From positions 1,612,001 to 1,676,000 of the forward strand of contig CM065651.1 in the NCBI GenBank assembly GCA_033220425.1: a DNA stretch of 64,000 bases, in the 5' to 3' direction. The notes under the pieces were generated by a model, which saw only the letters and a program-made list of their open reading frames with translations, ran no database searches and was not told the DNA's origin. A program made the translations under genes and the position numbers. This DNA is from Lepraria neglecta (Eukaryota; Ascomycota; Lecanoromycetes; Lecanorales; Stereocaulaceae). Shown piece after piece: positions 32,269 through 44,016 of the stretch. Every line of letters begins with the position of its first letter. Within the stretch, counting starts at the first letter, position 1.

Positions 32269-34154
32269 ATGACACTGCGCACGGCTGAAGGCTTGGACAA
32301 ATATTTCAAAGACGATGGTACCGTGGAGAGTCCGTTGCATGGCTTGCCGATCAGTTTTAAAGACCAATTTCATGTCGAGGGCTACGACACAATGATGGGC
32401 TACGTGGGATGGATTAGGACCTACGAAGGGGAAAAAGATCCAGCCAAAATAAACAAAGTCAACAGCCAGATTTTCAAGGTGTTGCTTTCACTGGGAGCTG
32501 TTCTCTATTGCAAAGTGAGAATCCAGCAATGTCATCGGTACAACGTTGAACCCGGTGAACCAACTGCTCTCCTGTGGAGGTTCTTCATGGGGTGTGTATT
32601 CAAAACTTCTTCGGTATTACAACTGCTTTTTTAGTATTGATATGTAGCACAGGGGAAGGAGCACTTCAAGTTTTGAGGGGTAGCTCTGTGGGTCTAGGGA
32701 CCGATATTGGTCAGTAAGGAGTGAGCTCTGGAAGAAGACTCAGAGCTGATTTGGCAAACAGGCGGTTCAGTACGAATTCCAGCTGGATTCTGCGGGACAT
32801 ACTCCACTAAAGTCTACCCACGATCGACTTTCATACCGAGACGTGGCTAATACGGTATCCCGAAAGCGAAATCCTAATTTTTCCAAATGGGTGTACTAAC
32901 GCTTTTATCTTAATTTAGAACCCAGGTCAGGACACGTACGCATCATCCGTTGGAGTCATGGGTACCACAATGGATGAGGTGAAGCTTGTAATGACCTCGA
33001 TTCTCTCAACCCAGCCGTGGATCCGAGACCCGGCGGTCATCAGCATGCCGTAGAACAGTGATATGGAGAAGTCTACTCTTGCAAGAGCATTGCCAGATGG
33101 GTCGGCCAACGAAAAGCTTCCATTGAAGCTAGGGGTTTTCGGGACCGATGGCGTCGTCGGGCCTCAGCCTCCTATCAAAAGAATCTTGCGCATAGTTCAT
33201 GACGTCCTCAAAAGTATGGGTCACAAGGTAAAGTTGATCTTGGTCATGTCTGGATTGCGAGAGACAGAGTGGCTGATATCGTTCTTTTCAGGTTGTTGAC
33301 TGGAATCCCCCTTCACAAGATAATGGTAAACGAATTCACGTATGTGCTGCTTTCTATCGTGGATGCTCTTTATAACAAAAGTGACCCATTCTAGCTTGCG
33401 TTCCTCAAAGCCGAGGGTGCGCACGACGTCTACCAGCAGCTCGACCTCTCTGGCGAGCCTCTAGTGCCTCCTCTTCGGAAAAGCTTTCAGCTGCGTGATC
33501 CAACTTCCCTGCTCGAATACCAGGATTTGACAATCCAGCGCAAAGTATATAACGCGGCTTACTCTGACTATTGGAATTCCACTGCCGATGACGATGGCTG
33601 AGTTTCCCGTTTGTTAGACCAGTCCACCTTTGCGCTGACCATCGTCGTAAGGCCAAATCGTAGACGCTGTTATCATGCCGGTGGCACCTTATGCAGCCGT
33701 TATACCGGGGAAGTACTACCACACAGGTGGGTCCTGCTTTTCCGGTTTGAGATACGGGAATGGCCTTTTCGAGCTTTGTGCGCTGACACGATAACCGAGA
33801 TAGCGTATACGGAATGCATGAATTTGATGGACTATAGCGTTGCTGTCATACCTGTCACAAAAGCCGACAAGTCAATTGATCTGTTTGATAACGACTACCA
33901 ACCCTTGAACGCAGACGATCGCAAGAATTGGCAAGCTTGTAAGTCCATCCTCGTTCTACTCTGGAGTGTCCACTCTGCTATGACTTGCTTACGAAGAGCA
34001 CCAAGATGATCCCGAAGTCTATGATGGTGCACCTGTGGGCCTGCAAATCGTCGCTCGCAAGCACGAGGAAGAGAACATTTGGGCTATGGCAAAGATTGTG
34101 GATGCTGCACTGAAGACGAGAGGGTGCGAGATCACAAACTATGGTCATGATTAG
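32269..34154 (+). pseudogene. Amidase-family pseudogene
   Basis: Amidase-signature enzyme (Ser-Ser-Lys triad hydrolase) recognisable along its length: SPLHGLPISFKDQFHVEGYD (with the catalytic Lys), TTLNPVN and SCGGSSWGEGALQVLRGSS, GLGTDIG/GSVRIPAGFCGTY, RLSYRDVANT, YASSVGVMGTTMDEV, VDAVIMPVAPYAAVIPGKYY and GAPVGLQIVARKHEEENIW. Several introns can be placed. Lesions: the N-terminus is missing; about 14 codons and the frame are lost at about 32514-32535; a Trp replaces Gly in the usual GGSSGGEG; a +1 shift occurs near 32808; a TAG stands at 33054-33056 where WNS would be expected; and the donor near 33598 is degenerate (GCTGAG). It is clearly dead. Live relatives hydrolyse amides, but the original substrate cannot be told. 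Confidence 0.85.
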
Positions 34155-34548
34155 AACCGGGTTATTGGGGTTGAAAGCGCGACGAACGGTGCACGTAAGG
34201 TTGTAAATGATATTTGAACAATTATGTGGCGGTTGTTAGATACTGAAGGGTTGATGACTAAATTCCTTGATGGCAGTCAAGCATAAATATGTTTATTCCG
34301 ACATATGGATAGTTCCATTTGACCAACCTACCTGACGATTCTGAGCTACAGTGTCCAATTGATATACACGTCTTGAGCGCCGAGATATTTGTGAATTGAA
34401 TTACGGAGACATTGCGCCCCGACCACCGTGCTTAGGATGTAGGACTCGTGTAATGAGGAAGCCAGTTGGAGGGCGATGAATCAAGATGAAGGTAGATCGA
34501 TTCCTTTGGCGTTAGTGTCGCTGTGGAATCAGGTAAAGAGTGTGCTCA
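34155..34548. other. Intergenic region
   Basis: About 390 bp between the amidase pseudogene and the 3' end of TACO1; nothing recognised. Confidence 0.5.
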
Positions 34549-35504
34549 TTAGTTTGCATTTGTATATACATCCTGCACGCTTGGGTTGTCATGGATCCGT
34601 TCTGTCCAAAAAGTCAGACTGTACCATGTGTAATGATTGGGAACACTTACCAAGAAAGTCGCCTAGAGCTTCAGGAGAATTCACATCGACCATCATATCT
34701 TCCTTGGGGTCCCAGATGATCTCCGAGCTCTTGAGTCTTAGTCCTGAAGACTGGGTCATAGCACCCGCTACTGCAGTAGTCTGAGTAGATTCTGTGAGCA
34801 GAACAACTTCTTCAGTGCCATCCTCTGATGTAATGTCAACATCAATGGCACCTGCTTCTATCGCCTGATCCATTATATCCACTTCGTCAGTCTCTTCGGA
34901 CTTTTCAAACACGATCCTGCCCTTCCTTTCAAACAAGTGGTTCGTGGGGGTCACCGAGCCGCCCGCCTCTTTGACTGCAAGCCGTAAGTCCGCAAGAGTT
35001 CGTAGTTTGGAGTCAGTTTGACACTCAATGATGACGGCCACTGAAGGCGGAACCATTGCTTCGATTGTGAGATTTTCGAGGGCAGCTCCATTTGGCGAGA
35101 CTCCTTGGCCTCTCGCTATGGCATTTTCGATTGAGGCTTTGGGAAAGCCTATCTTCTTTGCGGCTGTAACTGCGGTTGCAAGGCGAGGGTTCATATTGGG
35201 ATCTGGTCCATGTTCTGGGAGAAGTGAGACACCAAATTCCAACAAAAGGAGTCTGAAGCATACGCTTGGACACGAGTGTAAGCTCTGCTGCTATAGCAGA
35301 GCGCTGCTTGGTCACAGATGCCTATGCAGTGTCATTGGGCGGCACAATCTTCCCTTTGGGATAGGAGCATACATCTTCTTTGGCTTTGTCATGCTTGATT
35401 TTGGACCAGCGATTGTGCCCAGAAGGGAGAGAATTTGTAACCGAGAAGCAACGACTTCCCCGAAGCTGGAGAGTCCGGCATACTCGTTTTGCGTTCATGA
35501 ACAT
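34549..35504 (-). CDS. TACO1/YebC-family mitochondrial translation activator
   Basis: 268 residues from four exons: 35373-35504, 35264-35321, 34651-35214 and 34549-34601. Junctions rebuild AKED/ASVTKQRSAI, LTLVSK/QHGPDPNMNPRL and GDFL/ERIHDNPSVQDVYTNAN. Reading through the last intron instead would give a shorter, unconserved tail. Family marks are GHNRWSKIKHDKAKED, GPDPNMNPRLATAV and KIGFPKASIENAIARGQG. The N-terminus (MNAKRVCRTLQLRGSRCFS) is an Arg-rich mitochondrial presequence. Human TACO1 is needed for translation of COX1 in mitochondria; the fungal ortholog is expected to bind mitochondrial mRNA or ribosomes. ATG 35504 or 35498 both fit. It shares a 137-bp promoter with LAA1. Confidence 0.9.
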
Positions 35505-35641
35505 GAAAATATCTAGAGACAAGAAAAGATTCGATAGAAGTCAAGTGTCCCGTATTCGTATTCAGCCCTACGGCTCTCATCCAAGACTCGACTGAAAGAG
35601 TGCTCGAAGTAAATAATATCTGCTTGCAAACTGCATGACTA

Positions 35642-38600
35642 ATGTCAAACCCTCAGAATGGTGTGCCGGTCAAAAATGGCAATGGACCAGAGAAGGAACT
35701 GGACAAAGGGACGTTGCCCGCCAAACTTCTACTCGACGTGCCTAAGCTGCACTCTTTACCCTCTGAGCAGCAGGACCTTTACCTCTTCACATACTCCGTG
35801 GACCTCGAGAGCTACGTGAGCTCATTGGCATATGATGATTTATGTGCTAAGCAGTCTGATTTGGCAAAAGAGCTTCTGCAGATAATTGGCCTTTCATCTC
35901 CAGCACCCTCGAAGGCAATCCGAAACAATATTGGCCGGAGTTACGCATGCATCCTAGGCAAAGGGAATAGGAGGATACTCTTCGAGTCCCTCAATCAATT
36001 GTCGGCAATTTTGAATGCAGGCAAGGGCGAGAAAGAGATACAGAACAAGCATGCAGCCGTTCATTGCTTGGGCGAGATCTACAAGGCCGCCGGAGACAGT
36101 GCTATCAATATCTCAAGCCTTGTCTGCTCAAGCTTGCTTCGTCTCTTGAAGCCCGCACAGAACCATGCTGGCCTGAGGGCGGCTATCTTCAGGGCGCTTG
36201 GAAAGATTATAGGGGCTATCCAAGGATCGATTGAGGAATCAGTGGCACGTGACATATGGAAAAGTGGAAGGTCAGCAGTTTCAGGAGACAAGGCAGCTTT
36301 GGTACAAGCAAGGGCTTGCGGGTGTTTGGAGGAGCTAATCAGGGGTACTACCTACTTTGACAGTGTCAACGAATTTGAGAACTTGAAGACTGCGATTTGG
36401 AAAACATGCGAAACTTCTACACCTGCTACTCGGCATGCAGCCGCATCGTGCTTGGCTTCAGCGCTTGTCAAGTCCTACTCGGAGAGCACACCCTCTAAGT
36501 CGTCTCCAAAAGTGAAGAAGGCCAAGAAGCCTAACAGAAACCAGGTCCTTGAGGAGGGTGATGAAGATGTCTCATCAAGGCCTGGGTCACCATCGACGAA
36601 GAAAACCGTTGCAAAGCTCGAACTATCTTTCCTGGACATCTTCAGGCAGCTTTCTTCCCAATATCACCGTTCAAGTACCAGCAACAAAGTACGAGCCGCC
36701 ATTGCGCACTGCTACATTAAGGTACTAAAGGGCATGAAAGTCTCCGTCGTTGAGGCGAACTACGGGCGTATCGCGGATCACCATCTTACGGAGCTCTTAA
36801 GCAATTCATCAGTCACTCACGATCGCTACCGGCTGCTCTTGACTCGAAGATATGTCCAGAAGATTCTGGCCGACTGCATTGGCCTGGGTATCCTTGGTGA
36901 GACCGGCCGGATAAACGCTGCAAGGACCTTGATCAACATTGTGCTAAAGAACTACCCTCAAGTCCTCAAAGAGGTACCGGAGCCCTCAAAACACTCTCTA
37001 ATTGGCGCACTGGACGCCCTGGCTTCAATCATAAAGTCACTAGGGTCAGCTTTCATTTCCTTGAGTGATAGCTGTCGGGAAGCACTCGTTCAGGTTCTCC
37101 AACATCCGAGCTACTCTGTGCAGATACATGCTTCTCAGTGTCTGCGCGCTTTCGTTCTAGCATGCCCGCAGCAACTACTCTCGTGTGCGTCCATTTGTAT
37201 GAACAGCGTCATCAGAGAGCTTGGGGTCCTGAATCATGGCGGCCGATCTCGTCGTCGGTGTGTCGGATATGCCAACGGGCTTGCCGCTGTTCTCAGCATT
37301 TCGCCATCACAGCCACTTTACAGCTCGCTAGAGATAAGCTCGCGCGTGTTGTCTACAGCGACCGAATTACTCAAGTCAAGTAGCAAAGCCGAGCTTCGTG
37401 TAGCCGGTACTCAGGTCCAAGTAGCTTGGATCTTGATTGGTGGCCTCATGGCCCTCGGGCCAAATTTCGTCAAGATCCACTTATCACAATTCCTTTTACT
37501 CTGGCGCAATGCCTTGCCGAAGCCGTTAACGAGAGAGAACACAGCGCAGCGCCAGTCCTCGGAAATATCCTACCTAACTCATGTACGGGAATGCGCCCTT
37601 GGATCCATACTCTCTTTCCTCGAGTTCAACAACAGACTGATCACGACTGATGTTGCAAAGCGGACCGCAACGATGCTACAAAATACTGTGGAGTATTTGG
37701 ACAATCTGCCAAAAAGGAAGCAAATCGACGAGACATCCCAGAAGCTTTTCTCCTCGCTCAAGCTGCAGGACATGGTACTCATGGTCCGGCGAAGGGTTCT
37801 TCAATGCTACTCAAGACTGATCAGCTTCAGTCCACATGCCAGTGGCGAGATCCTGACACAATCCAACCTTCTTACGTTTGCCGTGACCTTGTTGGCAGAT
37901 CCTGAAAGTTACGCACCTGGAACATTAGGCTCTTCTATTGCAAATACCGCAGGCACGTTCGAAAGTATCTGGGATGTTGCTGATAACTCGGCTTTCGGTA
38001 TCACCGGACTGGTCTGTGGACCGATCATCAAAGCTTTGCCAGGGGAGCAAAGTACTGAAAGACAAAACAGTCGGAACTACCGTATCAATGAATTCTCCGA
38101 GATCGACGAAGCGGTACGATTCTTTCTTGGTTTGCAACGTCTGTTTGCTGACATTTCTAGCTGATGAGTCCAATATGTGGAGCACAAGAGCATGATTCCG
38201 TCTGTCTCTATACAGGCGATCACGAGAGTGCAAATGATCTACCGGATCCTCCAGCAACAGAGGTAGTCAACTCTGCTATTGTCCTCTTTGCTACCGCGCT
38301 CCCCCTCCAGAGCTCTAGGGTTCAAGAAGGAGTGCTTGAACAGCTGGCCACTTTCCTTTCATCTGCCAGCCTACAAAGAGATCCCGGGAGAAGAGCAGCA
38401 ATCGCTGTAAATGCTGCCATGGCGCTTCTGGGCCTGCTCAAGGTCGCTGTCGGCGAGACCATTGCGGAGCATGGAGATCTCAGGCATTCTACCGTCGAGA
38501 GATCGATAGTAGAGACTCTACGAGTAAGTAAAACACAGCCTTGATCTTCTGGAGGGACACTAATCAGGACTAGGTGCTAGTCATGGATCAGGACGCCAAT

Positions 38601-41600
38601 ATCCGGTCCATCGCGTATGAAGCCCTGGGAAGGCTCTGCAATAGCTCTGGCAATACATTTACAACGAATGAGGTCAATAGCTTGATCGACACCATCGTTT
38701 CCAACAGAGATCCCAATGCCCGTGCTGGGTGTGCGATGGCCCTTGGGTCTATCCATTCCCAAGTGGGGGGGATGGCAGCCGGCTTCCATCTCAAGAAGAT
38801 CCATGGAGTATTGATGTCACTCTGCAGTGATCCAAGCCCTGTTGTCCACCACTGCGCAATCGAAGCCCTGTCTCAAGTCGCCGACTCTGCAGGCCTGACG
38901 TTCTCCGGCCATGTGACAAGTACGCTCGGTTTACTCGCCCAGCTCTGGACATGCGACAGCCACAATGAGGAATCTGCACTGATATTAACGTCCAACATCG
39001 AGTTTGAATGGCCTACAGCTGTCGTCATTGCGCATAGTATCGACTCGCTCATCAACGTCCTAGGTCCAGACCTGCAAGACCTGGGCAAAGTGAGGGAGCT
39101 CATGCTTACCCTGATGAAGCAGTTTGCAGTTGATGAAGTTGCGATGGTGCAGGGAGAGTGTTTACGAGCCTGGGAGCACATGAATCTCTATGATTCCGCA
39201 CACGTCAATTTGGCGACTTATGTGCATCGCTTACAGAAGAACCTAGATTCCCCCAATTCTGTGATTCGAGACATAGCTATCGACGGACTCTACAACCTCA
39301 TGCGACGAGATGCAGAGCAGATCCTTGCCGTGGCTAATGAGGGTCTTGAGGATCAAATCTGGTTGACTTTGAATGATAATCCTGGCCAAGAAGGCGCCCG
39401 TAATCTCATACTATCTTGGCTCGGTCAATCAAGCCTGACCGAAGCTGAGAAGTGGGTCTCACGCTGCCACCACGTCCTTACCAAGAGTGCAGCTAAGCCT
39501 CTTGAAGTTGCACCACAACCAGAGACGAAGTCTTCCGCTCAGCCCGATCTGCAGGACGAAGAGGTAGCCGGATTCGCCTCCGCTTCTGGAGATGCGAAAG
39601 ACCAGGCCTCCGGTACTGTACCCGAAGCGGCTCAGGAGCTACTTAGGTGGCAGACTCGAGCATTTGCTTTGCAGTGCTTAGGTGACCTAACGGCTATCAT
39701 TGGCAAAGACATGGAGTTGGACCCAGATTCATCAGCAGGCCACGCTTTGCAAAATAAAATTGCAGATGTGATACGTTTGGCATTTCTTGCCTCGACCGCC
39801 TCGGTAGTCGAGCTACAAGTATCGGGCCTTCGGCTCATAGACCAGATCTTGAGGGTATGCCACAATGGACGTTCAACTTGGGACATTTTGCTGACGGCCA
39901 CAGATATTCGGATCAATGCCAGACCCTGACTTCTCGGAGGCTCTTCTGCTCGAGCAATACCAAGCCCAAGTCAGCTCGGCGCTGACGCCCGCTTTCGGTG
40001 CCGACTCATCCCCTGATCTCGCTGCAGCTGCAGTAGATGTCTGCGCAACCTTCATTGCTGCTGGCCTAGTCACCGATGTCGACCGCATGGGAAGGATCTT
40101 GAAGCTGTTAGTGACGGCATTGGAAAGCTTCACGGGTGGGTTTGCAAAGCCCAACCATCGATGCTCTACTAACGTAGCATATAGACGAGGCTCAGGATTC
40201 TGCAATTGGCGATCTGCGCGGTCTTAGTCCCAACGCACAAACCATGGTTCGAATGTCAGTCTTGTCTGCGTGGGCTGAGTTGCAGGTGGCCAGTACAGAA
40301 CAACAGTACCTTGTAAAGGTTATGAAGCCACACGTGGCTAAGTTGACACCTCTGTGGCTCTCTTCGTTACAAGAGTTCGCGCGCTTGAGGTTCGAGCCCG
40401 ACATCTCTAACAGCGCCGGACCAGCTAGACCAGACGAGGGCCTCGATGTCATATATGCCGCATTCAATCGGCAGACACTGTTGAAAGTGAGTTGACCTTG
40501 TATTCTACTTTATCGTCCGCGCACTGACTAGCGGTATAGTTCTACCAAGACTCATGGCTCAAGCTGGTCGACGCTATTGCCAGTCTCATTGATCAAGATA
40601 GTGACTTCGTGTTCGACGCGCTGGATGGTAAAACGAATACAAGTGAGCCAAAGTTGAACGACTTTGGCATCGACAGAAATGACATCAACTACCGCGACGA
40701 ACCTGCTGCCTTCTTCTTCGTCCTATTCGGCATTGTCATTGAGGCATTGACGACCAGGCCCGGTAGCGATGTTACCAACACCGAGGCCCAGACTCTTGAT
40801 GTGCTTTCGGCGCTAAAGAGAATACTACGACCGTCTGTCTCTGGCAATGCTGTCTTTCAAGATGCCGTCTTCGCAGAAACCACAGAACTGTTTGACCGAT
40901 TAGCGCTAACAGAAGGCCTTGATGTCCAGCTTGTCATTGTGGACATAGCAAGGAACCTATGTTTAACTCATCCATCTGCCAAAGAGGAAGGAGACAACAC
41001 AGATCATCTTTCCGATGACATTGAACAGCTATTCGAGCTTACCAGAATAATCGTTCTGGTCCTTGCAGGCGTCCTTCCAAATCTCGCGGAACAGAATCCC
41101 TCTGCTCGGCAACAACTCCCTGACGAAGCTTTCGTATTGATACAGACCTCATTGGAAGCTCTGGTCGATGCGTCAGATATATTTCCATCGATCATCAAAG
41201 CCGACCTTCATGCCAGCATTTTGCACATCTTCGCCACCATCCTTAGTACGGGCGCTTGTCAGGCCAAAGTCGTGCCCCAAGCATTCCCAGTCTTCAAACG
41301 CTTCCTGCAAGGCTTGAACCCATTGACATCGATTTCAACGTCATCGAGCACGCGCGATTTGATCCGTGGTTGTCTTCACCTCTTCTTGACCATCCTTTCC
41401 CACGCTCAGCGCCGCGCGTCAGAAACAGCTCTGCCTTGTGCAAAAAATACTCTCCTCGCAACTACTATCCTCCTTACCACGGCCTCCCGATCCTTAGCTC
41501 CTAACGACCCTCTCGTCACGAAAACGCTAGATGAAATGCTTGATTGCTTACAGGACCTGGGGCTTGCAAAAGTGGTAGCTAGCTGCCTTCGCTCCCTCAT

Positions 41601-42057
41601 CATGGTGAATCCCAAGAATGAAACCGACGAGGCAATTGCACGATACCTCTTCCCGCAATTGCTGCGCTTCACTGCCGATACGGAGCTCGCAGACCCCGAA
41701 AATGCAAGAAGTCTCACGGCTCACGCTCTCACTTCCTTCGTCACTACGACGTCAGGAGAAGCTTCTTCAGCAGCCATGTGCATCGTCGTGCCTATGCTAC
41801 TTACACGGGCCGCCGCAGAAGGGAAAGCAGTATATGTAGAGACTGCAAAGAGACTCCTAGAGCTGGCCGGCGGGAACATGATGCCTGTCTTCAGGGGTGT
41901 GGTTGCCAAGATGAGCCCGGAGCAGAGGGGATTCATGGAGACTGTCATCCGAGAAGGAGGAGGTGCTGGTAGAGGCAGATCTGGAGGAAGGAGGTCCAGT
42001 GCTGATGAGAAGGAGGAACCGACTATAGCGCTGAAGTTGAATTTTGGTGGAAAATGA
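35642..42057 (+). CDS. LAA1: HEAT-repeat protein Laa1/HEATR5
   Basis: About 2055 residues from six exons: 35642-38113, 38161-38523, 38574-39854, 39904-40135, 40185-40486 and 40540-42057. All junctions keep frame, for example SEIDEA/LMSPICGA, VETLR/VLVMDQDANIRS, DQILR/IFGSMPDPDF and LLK/FYQDSWLKL. HEAT repeats run through the whole length, and a Lys/Ser-rich linker (PSKSSPKVKKAKKPNRNQ) occurs near residue 290. Length and sequence fit the Laa1/HEATR5 family. Yeast Laa1 binds the AP-1 clathrin adaptor and helps retrieval at the trans-Golgi and endosomes. The start is the first ATG after an in-frame stop. Confidence 0.9.
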
Positions 42058-42346
42058 AATCAGTGGAGGTCTTTTGGTAAATTGTATGCCGCTACATCAT
42101 TTGAAGCATTGTTTTGAGCGAGCATCGCGGGCGCCTTCTCGTTCGCGTACAGATACTGAGCAATGGCATTAGCATGTATATGCACATGCATTTATATAAA
42201 TTGTGGTATTTAAGTATTGGAATTCGGTTGAACGAATGGGGTATATAAGCTCCAAACCCAAAGCAGTTGTCTCTAGCAAATTCCAATGACAAAATCTATG
42301 CTTCCACACTCCCTCCCATCTAAGCACCCCTTCTCCACCACCTGCC

Positions 42347-43762
42347 CTAGCCCAGAGAAACATACCCCACATTCTCCGCCTTATCAGTCCCCACACCAGC
42401 ATCCTTTCCCTCATCCCCCGTCTGCGTTGACATCTCCCGACTCGGCACCGTAAAACTGCCCCCAGAATCACTACTCGAACTCGTATTCCCCGACAACCCC
42501 TTCTTCCTCTCCTCAATCTCCCGCTCATGCACTTTATAACTACTATACCTCAACGTCCCCAAAATCAACAACGCCATAGTCGCAATCCCCATCGCCGCCC
42601 GCCTCGTAAGCACCCATCTCAAACCCTCCACCTCGCTCTTACTGTCACTATTCAATCTCACGCTGATCTTATAATTCAACTCCGATATCTCAGAGTCCCG
42701 ACCCTGTTGCTGCATTCGAACAGCCATGCGGCGATCGTTTAACATGCCGCGGAGATCGTCTTTCAAGGCTTGCGTTTCTTGCGTTGTGCGTTGCGAGAGG
42801 ATGTCGTAGGTGTGTTGGAGGTGGGAGAGTTGGGTGCGGGTTTTTGTGGTGGAGGATTTGCGAGTGTTGAGGATTTCGGTGCGGAGTTCGGAGCAGGCGG
42901 CGCGGAAGAGGTATGTCTCCTTCAGCATCGCCTTGTTAGCATTGGAATGAATTGAGTAGGTGTGAGGGGGTGGGTGATGGTTGGGAAGGGGGAGGGGACA
43001 CACATTCTCAACATCCGACTTCGAAACCAACCCCTCCTTCGCAACGTCCAGATTCACAGCTAGAAGCCCCCTTATAGCCTTCATAACAGTAACGCTCTGA
43101 TCTTCAGTGAATCCCCCATTCTCTAGGTCCTTCACCAGCGTAAACGTATCAAAATGATGCACATAAGGCGGTGCATGCAAATGCGGCGCCTTATGCTCAT
43201 CAGGCTTCTCCATAGTCGGCGAGCCCATCTGCAACACCGTTTCTAAAGGCTTCGCTTTCCTCGCGTTCTCATTATTCTTCAGCGCATTCTCCACGTCTGT
43301 TGTCTCCTTCGGATGCGATTCCGAGGCATCGAGTTCATTCGCGCGTGCTGATGGGTTTTGGAGTGCTGTGTCGATTGCTCCATCTCGACTACTATCTGGC
43401 TTGTCCTTGTCTTTTGATTCTGAGGCCGATTTGTCGGGATCCTTCTTTGGTGGGGCTTCGATTTGCTTTTTCTCTTCGGTCTTGGTGGGGGCTTGTACTT
43501 CTTTCTCTATGGCTCCGGCTAGGGTCCTGTCGTTTTGCGGTTTCTCGGGCATTTGGGAGCCAGAGGGAGGAGGTTGGGGCTCTGCTGCTTGGCCATAGCG
43601 TTGGGCGTAGGTCTCTTGTTTATGAGGTTTGGTGGTGCTGAAGCCTGCTTTTTGGAGGTGTTTCGGGTGGGCTCGGAGGGGTTGTAGGACCAATGCTGTA
43701 TCATGGACTCGTACTGATTTGAATAGATGAGGATACAGGAAGGTTAGGCGCGGTATCGACAT
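42347..43762 (-). CDS. DUF1640 (MCUR1/Fmp32-like) mitochondrial membrane protein
   Basis: 443 residues from exons 43004-43762 and 42347-42919. The intron 42920-43003 is 84 nt and in frame, but removing it joins SKSDVEN/ETYLFRAACSEL as in the family. The start is ATG 43762 (MSIPRLTFLYPHLFKSVRVH), an amphipathic basic presequence. A disordered, Lys/Glu/Pro-rich region (about residues 50-200) leads to the DUF1640 core: HFDTFTLVKDLENGGFTEDQ, SVTVMKAIRGLLAVNLDVAK and a long coiled coil. A membrane span (AAMGIATMALLILGTLRYSS) is near the C-terminus. Relatives include MCUR1, a scaffold of the mitochondrial calcium uniporter or complex IV assembly, and yeast Fmp32. Convergent with LAA1. Confidence 0.85.
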   Translation of the reverse strand: MSIPRLTFLYPHLFKSVRVHDTALVLQPLRAHPKHLQKAGFSTTKPHKQETYAQRYGQAAEPQPPPSGSQMPEKPQNDRTLAGAIEKEVQAPTKTEEKKQIEAPPKKDPDKSASESKDKDKPDSSRDGAIDTALQNPSARANELDASESHPKETTDVENALKNNENARKAKPLETVLQMGSPTMEKPDEHKAPHLHAPPYVHHFDTFTLVKDLENGGFTEDQSVTVMKAIRGLLAVNLDVAKEGLVSKSDVENVCPLPLPNHHPPPHTYSIHSNANKAMLKETYLFRAACSELRTEILNTRKSSTTKTRTQLSHLQHTYDILSQRTTQETQALKDDLRGMLNDRRMAVRMQQQGRDSEISELNYKISVRLNSDSKSEVEGLRWVLTRRAAMGIATMALLILGTLRYSSYKVHEREIEERKKGLSGNTSSSSDSGGSFTVPSREMSTQTGDEGKDAGVGTDKAENVGYVSLG

Positions 43763-44016
43763 CTTTATGGCTTCGGACAGTGGCAAGACATAGAACTAAA
43801 ATGTTTGGATCTGTTGAGAGATATCCTCGGACTAGCGGGAGGGCAAAATCGGCGCGAGCCGCTAGTTGCCGGCGCTATTAGAGGCATGTTTCCAAAGCAG
43901 TCGAGGCTGGCCGCAACAATGTATTCTTAGGCGTCTTGCGGCCCGAAACACCTTTCATAGAGCTGCTTTAGTCATTCCTTTGAGTATAGACACCTCATTT
44001 GGCCGGCGTTCTATCA
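43763..44016. promoter_or_regulatory. Divergent region, DUF1640 gene / NLR remnant
   Basis: 254 bp between start codons on opposite strands. No factor site recognised. Confidence 0.4.
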
